From: Cyathus striatus
Taxonomy: Eukaryota > Basidiomycota > Agaricomycetes > Agaricales > Nidulariaceae
DNA: 64,000 nucleotides
Direction of reading: 5' to 3'
Assembly (NCBI GenBank): GCA_025738555.1
Contig: JAOVFP010000002.1
Span: 7,378,001 to 7,442,000, forward strand
The notes under the pieces were generated by a model. That model was not told the DNA's origin, did no database searches, and saw only the letters and a list, made by a program, of their open reading frames with translations. The position numbers and the translations under genes are program-made. Positions 45,287 through 55,504 of this stretch are shown here, piece after piece; positions within the stretch are counted from its first letter, which is position 1; each line of letters begins with the position of its first letter.

Positions 45287-47117
45287 AGTTCATCACTAAA
45301 TTCGGGCGAATCTCCTGTGAAAATGTAATGTAATGTGAGTTGATGTGCGCGGTATGAGTTGATGTGATCTTATGGTTTGATCATATAAGGGTAGATGTTA
45401 ATTTGCGGCCACCCCAAGTAGCTCTTTCTTATGGCCACTCATGCTGCTCATGGGAAATCATGAGTGCGATATATTATCACATCGACTGTATGAGATTGTA
45501 GTGAGTCCCCCATTGAATTGTGAGTTCAATAAAATCTGTCAGTGCTATTATGATTTTTATGCACAACAGCATTGCTCTTATTCTCTCTTTCCAATAAAAT
45601 GGATTTAGGATGTATGCAATAGCAGTGGAAATTTGTAATAAGATATATTTTTGCCTATATACTTGTACATAGTACCTGCATAGTACTACGAAATACTGAG
45701 TCTAGGGAATGAAGTGCACCTTTCCGGCCTCCTCCTTTACTACTAAAGCTCCTCTGCCTATCGACCAGCCCGTGACGGAGTTTTGGAGTGGAAGGAGTGA
45801 CAAATGTGCGACATACTATTAAATGGTAAAGGTCAGAAAGATACGATGAACACACTGAAGCTCTTGCAGACTTACTCTTTGTGCCCTTCACACAAAATAA
45901 CCCAGGAATCTGCGACAACACTGAAACAAGTAGGCACCTAGTAAACAACTTGGGTGAAGATTTAAGGGGAGGGGATGGATGGTGACATACTTATGCACAA
46001 ATAAACATTGAGAAACTTGAGGAAGATTTGATAAGACTCGAGAGGGTAGACTAGAAATGCAGGATGAAAATCTGAGGTATTGAAGGGTGGTACATATATT
46101 GCATTTGTTATTGCCGAACGGGGTATTTTTTGCTTTGCCATGGCAGGATTTGGCGAGATGGGTCCTGACAAGGTCCTGATGTGTATCAAATTGATTGCGG
46201 AGACTCGACCGCAATGTTTTGACATAAGTATTTCTAGACCCAAGCAGTCCAGCTCTACATATGTGCCTGTGTCATCAAATGCCTAGGCACAATTATGTGA
46301 GTATGGGATACAACAAGCAGCCACAGGCTTGAAGGCTGAGTGACTGTGACTTCAAACTGCTGTTGGTCTTTCCGAGTACATATATTGCCCAATTACCCAG
46401 ATTGGTCAGTCATGGGACTGCCATACTGACGGTACCGACGCCTCGCGATCACTGATGCCCGCTCGATAATCACTGAGAACAATGTCAGAACACGGTCAGG
46501 CTTCTTACTTCATAGTTAGACACTTTCTTCGGAAATGCTCGGCTGGATGGCTCGATAGGAGGACACCCGGTGGCTGTAGGGCAACGGCACACAGCATGTG
46601 TATATAGGTCAGATGTTAAAAGACGGCGAATAAGTGTGCAGCAATTGACCTGAGAAGTAGGAGGTGGACGGCACATAGCATCGACGTTTGACACCGCGAG
46701 CCAGACTTACCCAGTAGAGAAACTGACGGTCGACATCCTAGAACAGGGCAGTCAGCGACTCTTGAGAAAGTGAACGAGAAGTGCACTGCGTTGACATCGA
46801 GCTCTAAGGTTTTGTCCATGTACAGTCAAGATTTGGCAGTAGTCCCTTCCTCTAATTAAGAACACAACGAAAGCTGCTCAAGGGATACTATGATAAAAAA
46901 CTTGTAAGTTAAGCATGGTATGATGATAGGAATATAATCACGTATCATTTGCGTCTGATCTCGTGGTGAGCTTACAGCTACTTATACATAGTATACAATA
47001 TCTTGGTGAGATCATGAATGTTGTATACTATGATATTAACATCACAACCAACGCATAACCGCTCATAACGCCCGTGAGAAATGTGCGGCTATTTGAGACT
47101 TTCACCGATTTAGTGAT
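45287..47117. mobile_element. 1.83-kb insertion with short TIRs inside spacer S4
   Basis: Removing this block restores the spacer as in S1 and S3 (TTAGCTCTT joined to CCTCTGCC). Near its ends lie inverted copies of ATCACTAAATTCGG / ATCACTAAATCGG, and GTTC precedes the first and follows the second, so the true element may be 45295-47113 with a 4-base duplication. No transposase was found. Small frames (45655-45948 minus, 46080-46286 plus) have no recognisable family. The 300 bp at the left hold TGAGTTGATGTG repeats. Confidence 0.7.
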
Positions 47118-48375
47118 GTTCCTCTGCCTCTTTTCCTTCCTCTCTTTCCCTCCTTTTGATTCCTCCCCTGCCATCCATCCGTTCTATCCCGTCCTCCCTC
47201 ACTATCCTGGATCTTTTCTTTCCTCCTCTCCTCCCTCCCCATTATCCGCTCTTTTCTCCCTCCTGAACCTCTGCTCATTACACTTTTCAATCTTCAAGTT
47301 CCTACTCTACACGTTTCTTCCTTCTTCATCAGCCGTCGTCACCTCGCTGACACCTTCCCAACAGTACGCTACTTCAGGGCGCGCCCGCGCACCCGCATCA
47401 AAAGCAACCGACAGGGTACAGCTACATAGGGAGTGGGAGCCGGTAGGGGAAGATGAGACCAAACAATGTAAGTGAAACTCGACTGGTATCCTTCCTCCAC
47501 CCTCTACCCTCCTTCGTCGTGCGCCCTTCTTCTACTTGTCATTTTATTCTCCTTTCCCATTCCCGTTTCGCTCACTTACAAGCTAATGCCCTCTCCAGCT
47601 CATCCGCCATGAACCCAGTCTCTCACACGCTCACTGTGCACAACATGCACGACGCGCGTAAATCAGCCAGCTAGAAGGAAGCAGGTGACCGTACTCCGCA
47701 TCTGAACGGTTCTAAGAGAGGGGGGGGGATTCGGGTAAGTCTATTCTTCGTCTCGTTTCTGCTCGTTCGCGCAGGTGGTGTTTTTGGACTGGGACGGGAA
47801 TGGGCGATAAGCGATACTAGTGCAGAGTGCAGCTCTGTCCCATCTACGAGTTGGGTAGGATAACTGGCGCCGGTCGTGGCCGTGGAGCTGGTAGTGCATG
47901 CTCGTACCCGTGCCCTTGTCCAATGCGGTAGCGATCACATTGTATGACTTCCTCCCTTTCCCGCCTTCCTTCTCCTTCCTTTCCCTCACTGCAGTTTCTC
48001 TCTTCCGAGAGCCTTCTTCACTTCCCCTCTCTGTCTCTCTCTTAACTATCTTCATCGCTTGTCTATTCTTCTCTTCTCCACTTTTACTGTATTATTCACG
48101 AAGCTAAACATTATGCACTATCTCTAGTTTCATTACCTCAAATTCCCTGGCTCGCAAAGCCTAGATACACTCAAAGCTCGCTTACATTATTCGCATGGAC
48201 ATGATGGGACAAGTGCATCGGAAGGCAGGGAATGAGAATCTGATATGTTTCGTCTCGTTCATGTTCTTGATTTAATTTTACACTTTCTCCTTCATTCGTT
48301 TGGTCCTCCTTCCGTATACCCTATATCCCCCTTTCATCACTTCGTTCCTTGTTTCTCGTAAACCCGAAACTCACA
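47118..48375. repeat. Head-to-head spacer, copy S4, right part
   Basis: It resumes with the CT-rich tract (TTTCCTTCCTCTCTTTCCCTC) and runs through GACACCTTCCCAACAGTACG, the ATG at 47454 with its GTAAGT at 47469 (the intervening exon-like piece is shorter by 16 bases, out of frame), the second GTAAGT at 47735, and on to TTTGGTCCTCCTTCCGTATA, shared with S3. No right-hand gene arm remains. Confidence 0.8.
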
Positions 48376-49529
48376 ACATTCCTAGGCCGAATCCATGGTG
48401 TGCGACTTTACTATTGGACGTCGAGCCTGTATTTGTCTCGTCCCTAGGGCATCAGTGTGCAAAACGATGTGTTGGTTACTGAGTTGTATGGACATGTTCT
48501 CTACCCTTATAATCTTCCTTTCCCTAGACATGTATGTAAGGAATACACTAATCGAGGCGCCAAAGAGGACACGATGTCAATAAATTTCATGGGAGAGGTG
48601 TTAGGTCCGGCCAAGCCTTATGTCTATCACCCCTCTGGATCATTTCTAAGTGTCGTATCGAACCCACTGCCTTACGAATAACGGAGTAGGCTCGTCGACT
48701 TCGTAAGAAAACAGAGGCTTTGCTCAATGCGATACGGGGAAACAACTTTAGATTCGCTGCACCCACATGCGTCAAGGGATGTTCGATATTTTACCCTCTG
48801 AGGGGTTTTTTGCTACAGGGAGTGTTGACTACCCACGAAGGCGTGTGCCGTCCCAATCGGCTAATTGTCTTATGGGTTTAGTCTGGGCGTATTTCTTCTT
48901 ACAACTCGGTAAGAGTTTGCCGATATTTTAGGACGAACAATTTTCATGGTTCCGTGTAGCGTGAGTTTGTATTATTGAGATTACTCACAGGACTGGGTGC
49001 TGTACTGATCAAGTTCTAAAGGATTAAATGCAAACTGCCATATAAAGCTTTGATGGATATTATACACCTTACGCAGCTGACTGCGTCGTTTTATGTGTGA
49101 GGCAAGTTCTCGAGCATAATTTTTCTTTGCTATATTTCATAGATAGCACTACAGCTAAGAGGCACTTTCTATGAATGATTTAAATGTGAATGAGGATGAA
49201 TGTTATAGGCTTATAGTGGACTCACATTGACACATAGTAAAGGGAATGCACACGATTGCGAAGAACATCATATTCCAAGAGATCCACTGTCGATCCCCAA
49301 TCCAACTTGACATCCAAAGGAAGCTAATTATTTTTCTTTTATTAGTAGTCGCTCAACTTGTTATGTTGATAGAGTCTAATAGCACTTTGTGATTATATAT
49401 ACCTTCAGGGTTGAGACTGTATCTTAGTAGTAATAAAAAAACATATATGCATTGTATATTAGTACCTCATAGCATCAATACAGTTAAATATTACACAGCA
49501 ATACAAATTTCACATTAGTTAGAAGATTT
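48376..49529. other. Unassigned sequence between S4 and M6
   Basis: Frames at 48.45-48.78 kb look protein-like (ELYGHVLYPYNLPFPRHV) but contain stops and match nothing I know. The rest is AT-rich without a visible gene. Confidence 0.4.
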
Positions 49530-51328
49530 TTAGACGTGAGGGAAGAAATGTGTCCACTCCACAGTCTCAAATACAGACAGAGGAAGTGTTTTAAATGACA
49601 GTAAGGCTTCTGTAAGTACATAAACTCGCGCTACCACATAGCAAGGAACCAAGATAAAAATTACCATGACCCCAACCATTTGAACAGTTTCTACACACAG
49701 CTTACCCACATATGACCAACCCATATCCTCATTCGCTGAACTAGTGGAATGATCAATGACGATGCACAACAATAAAAAAGCTGCATCAAACAGTGGTGCT
49801 GTTGCCGTCAGAATAGATGAAATTCGCCATAATGTCCTCTCCGTTGTTGATGGGAAGTATGAGTTCCATGCAATGCAGTGTACAAGCCCAAGCAACAACG
49901 ACAACAATCCAATCATGCAGAGTAGGCTGGCTTCTTTTACTGAAAGTTTTTCTTTATCATTGTCATAATCTGGAGCAAAGTATATGCTAACTCTTGTCCT
50001 GTCTGTTTTCTCTTCATAGTCTCGAATCATATCATATAGAGGATTAAAAATGGTCCATTGCACCATTATCCGAAACAGAGTGCGCAGAATGGAAGCATCT
50101 TCATGAAATGCTTTCGCCATTCGATCCCTGACAGTGTTGAATATTGATAGTACAGTGAAGAATGGTGTGAACAGAATTTTGGACAATAGACCATGTTCAA
50201 TTCCACCATTCGACCGTTTCTGGCTAGTAAGCGGAGCATCACAATCAGCATCTGTCTGAGGAACCTCTGGCGATTCAAAACAATCATTTCTGTAGTGAGT
50301 CTGTAGAAGCTCTATCCCAGTGTGTCTTTTATCACCACCTTCATCAATGGTTTCTTCGCTTATTATATAAGTTGATTCAGGAGCGTTGACTTGTAGTTTC
50401 GATGTAGCAGATTCCTTTTTGCATGTATCAGCTAACTGCTGTAATACTCCTCCTTCGTCTTCCACATTTTTTCTATCACTGATGGAATTAACAATAGAGT
50501 CCGTAGTCTTCTCCAAAAATATTGGCTGTCGGACATCAAAAGGTTTATGCCGCCAGATGAAAGACAGCATAAATGTATTTGAGATAACAGCAAGTGTTGT
50601 AACCTCCAGCTGCGCCAAAGCAAATCCTTGAACTATTCTTGCAATGCATTGAACAACGAACCAGAGAGTCTGAGCAACAAGAATAATCTTTGAGAGGCCG
50701 TCTGCTTTGCTTTTGTCCACGATATCTTCTTCTGATACATTGGGGAAAGCAATATCACCCTTCTTGAGAAGGTCATCGAACTGATCTGGATATAACACAG
50801 CTATTCTGTTCCCATCTCTGAACTGAAATCCACCCATCAGGAGGAAGTAGGCATGCTTCCTGCTCCACTCGTGATCTAGAACGTAAATGTTTATGTGTCA
50901 TATCGCAACTGACTGTCAAATTGGAACATACCTGACTGACTGTATCTTTTAAAAAGCATACTTGCACTAAAATTTTGTCGAAGCGCCCAGTACGCAACGA
51001 GTTCAGGAGCTATCAAAGCCCAATACATCGTTTTTAGCCTTCGCCACAAGATCTTCCAGCTCTCTTCCTTCGGAGCGGGAACATTCATGTGGACAGATAA
51101 CCACGTGCACAGAAAGAGCGTCGACGCACAGCCCCATACAATGTCCATCCTAGATCGTTGGTTGCAACTACAATTTGCCGGGGAACCGTTGGAGGGCGCA
51201 TCAGCAGAGAACATGAACAATGGTTGAAAATATGTAGAATTCGCTGCTGTATTTGGAGTGGAAAATGCGTCGACTGGCAGCAATGATATATTGCGGGAGA
51301 TAATGTAAAATAGAATGTATATGAGCAT
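49530..51328 (-). CDS. M6: multi-pass membrane protein, CxCNQR family (intact, 580 aa)
   Basis: Exons 50932-51328 and 49530-50875 with a 56-bp intron (GTATGT donor, TTCTAG acceptor), 580 codons plus stop. The start MLIYILFYIISRN aligns with the family. Core motifs are NCSCNQRSRMDIVWGCASTL, RRLKTMYWALIAPELVAYWA, KHAYFLLMGGF, VDKSKADGLSKIIL, LAQLEVTTLAVIS, FIWRHKPF, RVSIYFAPD, LGLVHCIAWN, RTLWRISS, and the end THFFPHV. It belongs to a second clade with M3 and M8: shared features are C-S-C-N, A-S-T-L-F-L-C-T-W-L-S-V-H-M-N and VPQTDAD in the acidic loop. No disabling mutation is seen. Residue differences from M1/M4 occur throughout, so this clade split is old. Confidence 0.87.
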
Positions 51329-51384
51329 CTATGATGACGATGGTAGGGTGGGTAACTAGGGATATTAAAGGCTTGCTTACAGTG

Positions 51385-51390
51385 TTTATA
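51385..51390 (-). promoter_or_regulatory. TATA-like box of M6
   Basis: TATAAA (in ACTATAAACA) on the minus strand, about 57 bp upstream of the ATG. The surrounding sequence differs from the M1/M4/M5 promoter, so the position is conserved although the flanks are not. Confidence 0.55.
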
Positions 51391-52597
51391 GTAGGGTATG
51401 CGTGTGAAAGGCTGTCCCCTTGATTTCATGATTACGTTGTGAATATCACTATCAGTCTGACGCCCGTAGCCTCGTTCAATCACATAACTGATCGCAGCCA
51501 ACGAATTATGAAGCCACGGGTTGCCGCTGATCACTCTGCTTGAATTCTGCTCTGATTCATTCTACTTCATTGTCAATGCTCTGCTTCAAATCTCCCTCTG
51601 CGATTCGTTCTGAAGCTCCGTGTTTTACACTGACACTCTCTGGATTGTTCTGAGCCTCCTGCATAACTTGAACTCTGTGCTACGTCTTCAAACTCTATGT
51701 TTCTTTTTAAAGCTCCTTGCATTGGCATACTCAGGAAACTTAATATCTCTATTTCATTCTAAAGGTTTCTGCTTGTTCTCAAGGCCTTTGCTTCAGTCCA
51801 TTCAGTCATAGACTTTTCCTGTTCTATTTCTACGTTGCTTCTACTACGTAATAGTACACCGGTACCCTCGCTCTTGTTACTTGTTAGGACTTGGGAAGCT
51901 CTTCGACTCCCAGCGGAAACTCAACAATAATTCTCTGGTTGATTGAATTTATTTGGTGTAAGTACTATGATGTACTATAGCAGACTGTAGCCTGTAGTCG
52001 TCCCTCGAGCCTCCCACATGCTTTGCATCTAGATGACATCTGAATTATGCAGCGAGGAGTGCTTGCGTAATGCTCAAGATGGTACGTACCTCGTTCCTAA
52101 AACTCGAAGTCAAGATATAACCGTTGATATAATACCTTAGACTAATCCTTCTTTCTGCACCACTTGCTACGACCATTTGCACGTCTGATGTAGGCTAGGC
52201 ACGTAAAGGAGAAGTTGCCATACGGATGGTTTCTCCGTTCATCTTAGTTAACGTTTGAACGTACCCAGAAGGTGTCTCACAAAAGAAAGAACCATGCATG
52301 TTATTGTATTCCGGAAGATAGAGCAACTTATCGATAACGAAGAGCTCAGTATAGCTATTTCCGACGATCACGCTATATCACTGGTCTTCACTTCGTGTTC
52401 TCTGGATCCTGAGTACAACCCTGTACACATACATATGTCATTTCACTAGATTAGCCGGACAAGGACTGCCTTACGACCATGTGGCACGAGAAGCAAGGCG
52501 ATGCCGGACATAATGCAACGTGCATCCCATTTTATGGATTTGCTTTATATTATTACTTCGAATTCGCTTCATCGAAATCATCTGCGGAATCATATTA
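51391..52597. other. Intergenic region upstream of M6
   Basis: No gene was recognised. A stretch around 52.29-52.45 kb has an open frame with no identifiable motif. Confidence 0.4.
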
Positions 52598-53019
52598 CAG
52601 TAGACATTGTCATAATGAATAACATAATAATGAATAAATTTTCATAATGAATATGAATTCGCCAAAACCAACTTGGTATGCAGTGAATTATTCATATGTT
52701 GTCATAGTGAATAATGCATGGAAGCTTGGCCTCATTATGCATTATGAGATTACCAAATACTATGGAAAATTGACGATTAAGTGTGATATTAATTACACCT
52801 GTGGTATTCTGCATCACTGTTTCAATCCTTGGCACTTTTGTTGCATAAATAGGCACTGTAATGTGAAACTGTAGCTAGGTTGACGACTCTTGGGCATTGG
52901 AGAGTATATTAACATGAATTTATGTAGTATTTTATTCATTTATTCATTCTACTCGTCCCATACTCACAGTAATTTACGCTCCCCCACCAGTTTACGTGGA
53001 CTCCACATAACCTCCTCTT

Positions 53020-53200
53020 TTTTTAGGTGGAGTCCACATAAAGTCTACATTGAGTCCACCTAAACTCCACATTGAGTCCATAATTTCCATATATACTCCA
53101 TGTGGAGTCCATCTTATCTTCATGTAAATTCCACATGTAGTCCACATTATCCTCCATGTAGAATCTATGTGGAGTCTATGTAGACATTATATAGATTTCA
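53020..53200 (+). repeat. TGGAGTCCACAT word array, left
   Basis: Repeated GGAGTCCACATAA, TGAGTCCAC and CTCCATGTGGAGTCCA words, many of them self-complementary (TCCACATGGA-type). The same vocabulary recurs at 54.60-54.84 kb, so the two arrays bracket the 19-bp satellite. Confidence 0.75.
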
Positions 53201-53429
53201 CATAACACTGCATGTATGGATTGATATTAGCTGTTACATTGTATTGTTTTGCCATGTTTATATTTATGTGACAGTTGTCACTGCTAATTACAGGTGTAAT
53301 ATATTTATAAATTATTTCATTTGTCACAGTTATCTTAGCATATTTAATTTTGTCTGTCATTGTCCCACCTTTGTGACAATGTTACTATTGCAGTTGTTAT
53401 GGTGTTATAGTTGTTACACTTTTCACACA

Positions 53430-54478
53430 GTGCCATGCTCAATGTATGGTATCATGCTTGATACACAATGTCACACTTAATGCACAGTGTCACACTCAAC
53501 ACACTCACACTCAATGTATGGTGTCATGCTTGATGCATGATGTCACACTCAACACATGGTATCACACTCAATGCACAGTATCACACTCAACACATGGTGT
53601 CACACTCAACACATGGTGTCATACTCAACACATGGTGTCACACTCAACACACGGTGTCACACTCAACACATGGTGTCATACTCAACACACGGTGTCACAC
53701 TCAACACACGGTGTCACACTCAACACATGGTGTCACACTCAACACATGGTGTCACACTCAACACACGGTGTCACATTCAACACACGGTGTCACATTCAAC
53801 ACACGGTGTCACACTCAACACATGGTGTCACATTCAACACACGGTGTCACACTCAACACATGGTGTCACACTCAACACATGGTGTCACACTCAACACACG
53901 GTGTCACACTCAACACATGGTGTCACACTCAACACACGGTGTCACACTCAACACACAGTGTCACACTCAACACACAGTGTCACACTTGACACACAGTGTC
54001 ACACTTGACACACAGTGTCACACTCAACACATGGTGTCACACTTGACACACAGTGTCACACTTGACACACAGTGTCACACTTGACACACAGTGTCACACT
54101 TGACACACAGTGTCACACTTGACACACAGTGTCACACTTGACACACAGTGTCACACTTGACACACAGTGTCACACTTGACACACAGTGTCACACTTGACA
54201 CACAGTGTCACACTTGACACACAGTGTCACACTTGACACACAGTGTCACACTTGACACACAGTGTCACACTTGACACACAGTGTCACACTTGACACACAG
54301 TGTCACACTTGACACACAGTGTCACACTTGACACACAGTGTCACACTTGACACACAGTGTCACACTTGACACACAGTGTCACACTTGACACACAGTGTCA
54401 CACTTGACACACAGTGTCACACTTGACACACAGTGTCACACTTGACACACAGTGTCACACTTGACACACAGTGTGACA
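53430..54478 (+). repeat. 19-bp minisatellite, about 55 units
   Basis: The unit is TGTCACACTTGACACACAG in the right half and TGTCACACTCAACACATGG or TGTCACACTCAACACACGG in the left half. The order is graded: irregular units at the left edge (53.43-53.58 kb), a mix of ATGG and ACGG units in the middle, transition near 53.95-54.05 kb, then a near-uniform run of TTGACACACAG units to the end. Because 19 is not a multiple of 3, open frames of period 19 residues appear in all three plus-strand frames; these are not genes. The flanking sequence also holds GTGTGACAAGTGTGAC words. Confidence 0.95.
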
Positions 54479-54599
54479 AGTGTGACAATTGCTATACTGT
54501 GGCAACTATAGTGACTGTGACACCATGACAATATGTGACAGGTGTGATGAATATGACACTGTGATACTATGAGTTACATAGTGTTACAGTTGTCACAGT

Positions 54600-54840
54600 T
54601 ATTACACATGGAGTCTATGTGGAGTGTACCAGGATGTTATATGGAAAATTTATGTGGAGTCCTCCTAAACTCCGCGGACTCCATGTGGAATTTAGTGATT
54701 TCATGTGGAGTCCACATGGAGTCCATGTAAAATCTGCCTATCTTTCAATGTCAATAACTCATCACTCCACATAACCTCCATGTTGAGTCCACATAGGCTC
54801 CTGAAAATTTACAAGGAGTCCACATGGAGTCCACGTAAAC
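54600..54840 (+). repeat. TGGAGTCCACAT word array, right
   Basis: It matches the array at 53.02-53.20 kb in vocabulary (CATGTGGAGTCCACATGGAG and similar), with local palindromes. Non-coding. Confidence 0.75.
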
Positions 54841-54882
54841 GTGTGGGGGACCGTAAAGTGCTCCATACTCACCTGCTTTATT

Positions 54883-55173
54883 ATGCCAAAATCTCCAGAG
54901 AAGAAACGAAAACTCTGCAAGCGGCTTGAACAGCTTGCATTGGCCTATTCTGATGTGGCAGGCCTATCTCCTCTTGCCTTGCAACAGCAAGCTAGAAAGC
55001 TCAGGGCACATCTTTATCATGTTATACAGCAATCCCTTCAGCAATCTACTCTAGATACATTTATCATAGACTTGAAATATTGTGGTGAGCGGCGAAATTG
55101 CAGTACAGGATGTCACGAAATTGGCGGAGGTCACCATATGTCACGGTATGTGACAGCTTCTAGTGGTGAATGA
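54883..55173 (+). CDS. Short basic open frame inside the pogo-like element (uncertain)
   Basis: From an internal ATG the frame reads MPKSPEKKRKLCKRLEQLA followed by LAYSDVAGLSPLALQQQARK and ends at 55173. The basic N-terminus and helical, Gln/Leu-rich middle could be the start of a DNA-binding protein, but I recognise no helix-turn-helix or CENP-B motif. Its position next to the right TIR makes a transposase N-terminal remnant one possibility. It could also be a captured exon or chance. Confidence 0.25.
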   Translation: MPKSPEKKRKLCKRLEQLALAYSDVAGLSPLALQQQARKLRAHLYHVIQQSLQQSTLDTFIIDLKYCGERRNCSTGCHEIGGGHHMSRYVTASSGE

Positions 55174-55504
55174 ATGCTCGAAATGAATGAGAAAAGTTGA
55201 CAACCAACATTATTCATTATGACAATGCCTACTGTACTATTATTTTCCTAGTTCCGACATACGTGAGAAGCCAGATGCTATTTTTGCGACAGGAATAGAA
55301 GTCTTATCAGAACGTAATTAATAGGCGGCAGGCTGTGTCACACTGCTTTTCAACACTTGAGTTTAAATGGATAGGCAGCGCTCAGAAGAAACATGTAGCC
55401 GAAAAGCTCCATTTTATTCCACCTTGGCTCTTTCAGTTCATCAACGTCCCGTTATCGTGAAGCTTACTCTCAGCACCTCTATTGTTCCTTGTACCACCGG
55501 CACA

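Larger units (their letters stand above)
52598..55234. mobile_element. pogo/Tigger-like TIR element carrying a minisatellite
   Basis: The left end reads CAGTAGACATTGTCATAATG and on to AATAA; the reverse complement of the right end reads CAGTAGGCATTGTCATAATG and on to AATAA (25 bp, one mismatch). TA flanks both sides (52596-52597, 55235-55236), as in Tc1/mariner-pogo elements, and CAG-T starts are usual for the pogo branch. The element is 2637 bp. Inside are GGAGTCCACAT-word arrays flanking a long 19-bp satellite, and near the right end a short basic frame. No DDE domain is visible, so it is non-autonomous. Confidence 0.8.

Noticed and set aside
53446..54084. Long overlapping open frames with 19-residue periodicity in all three plus frames
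   Set aside because: They are a by-product of a 19-bp tandem repeat that lacks stop codons in most units; no start context, splice signals or non-repetitive sequence.
53430..54478. Possible CRISPR array
   Set aside because: Units are contiguous with no spacers, and the genome is eukaryotic.
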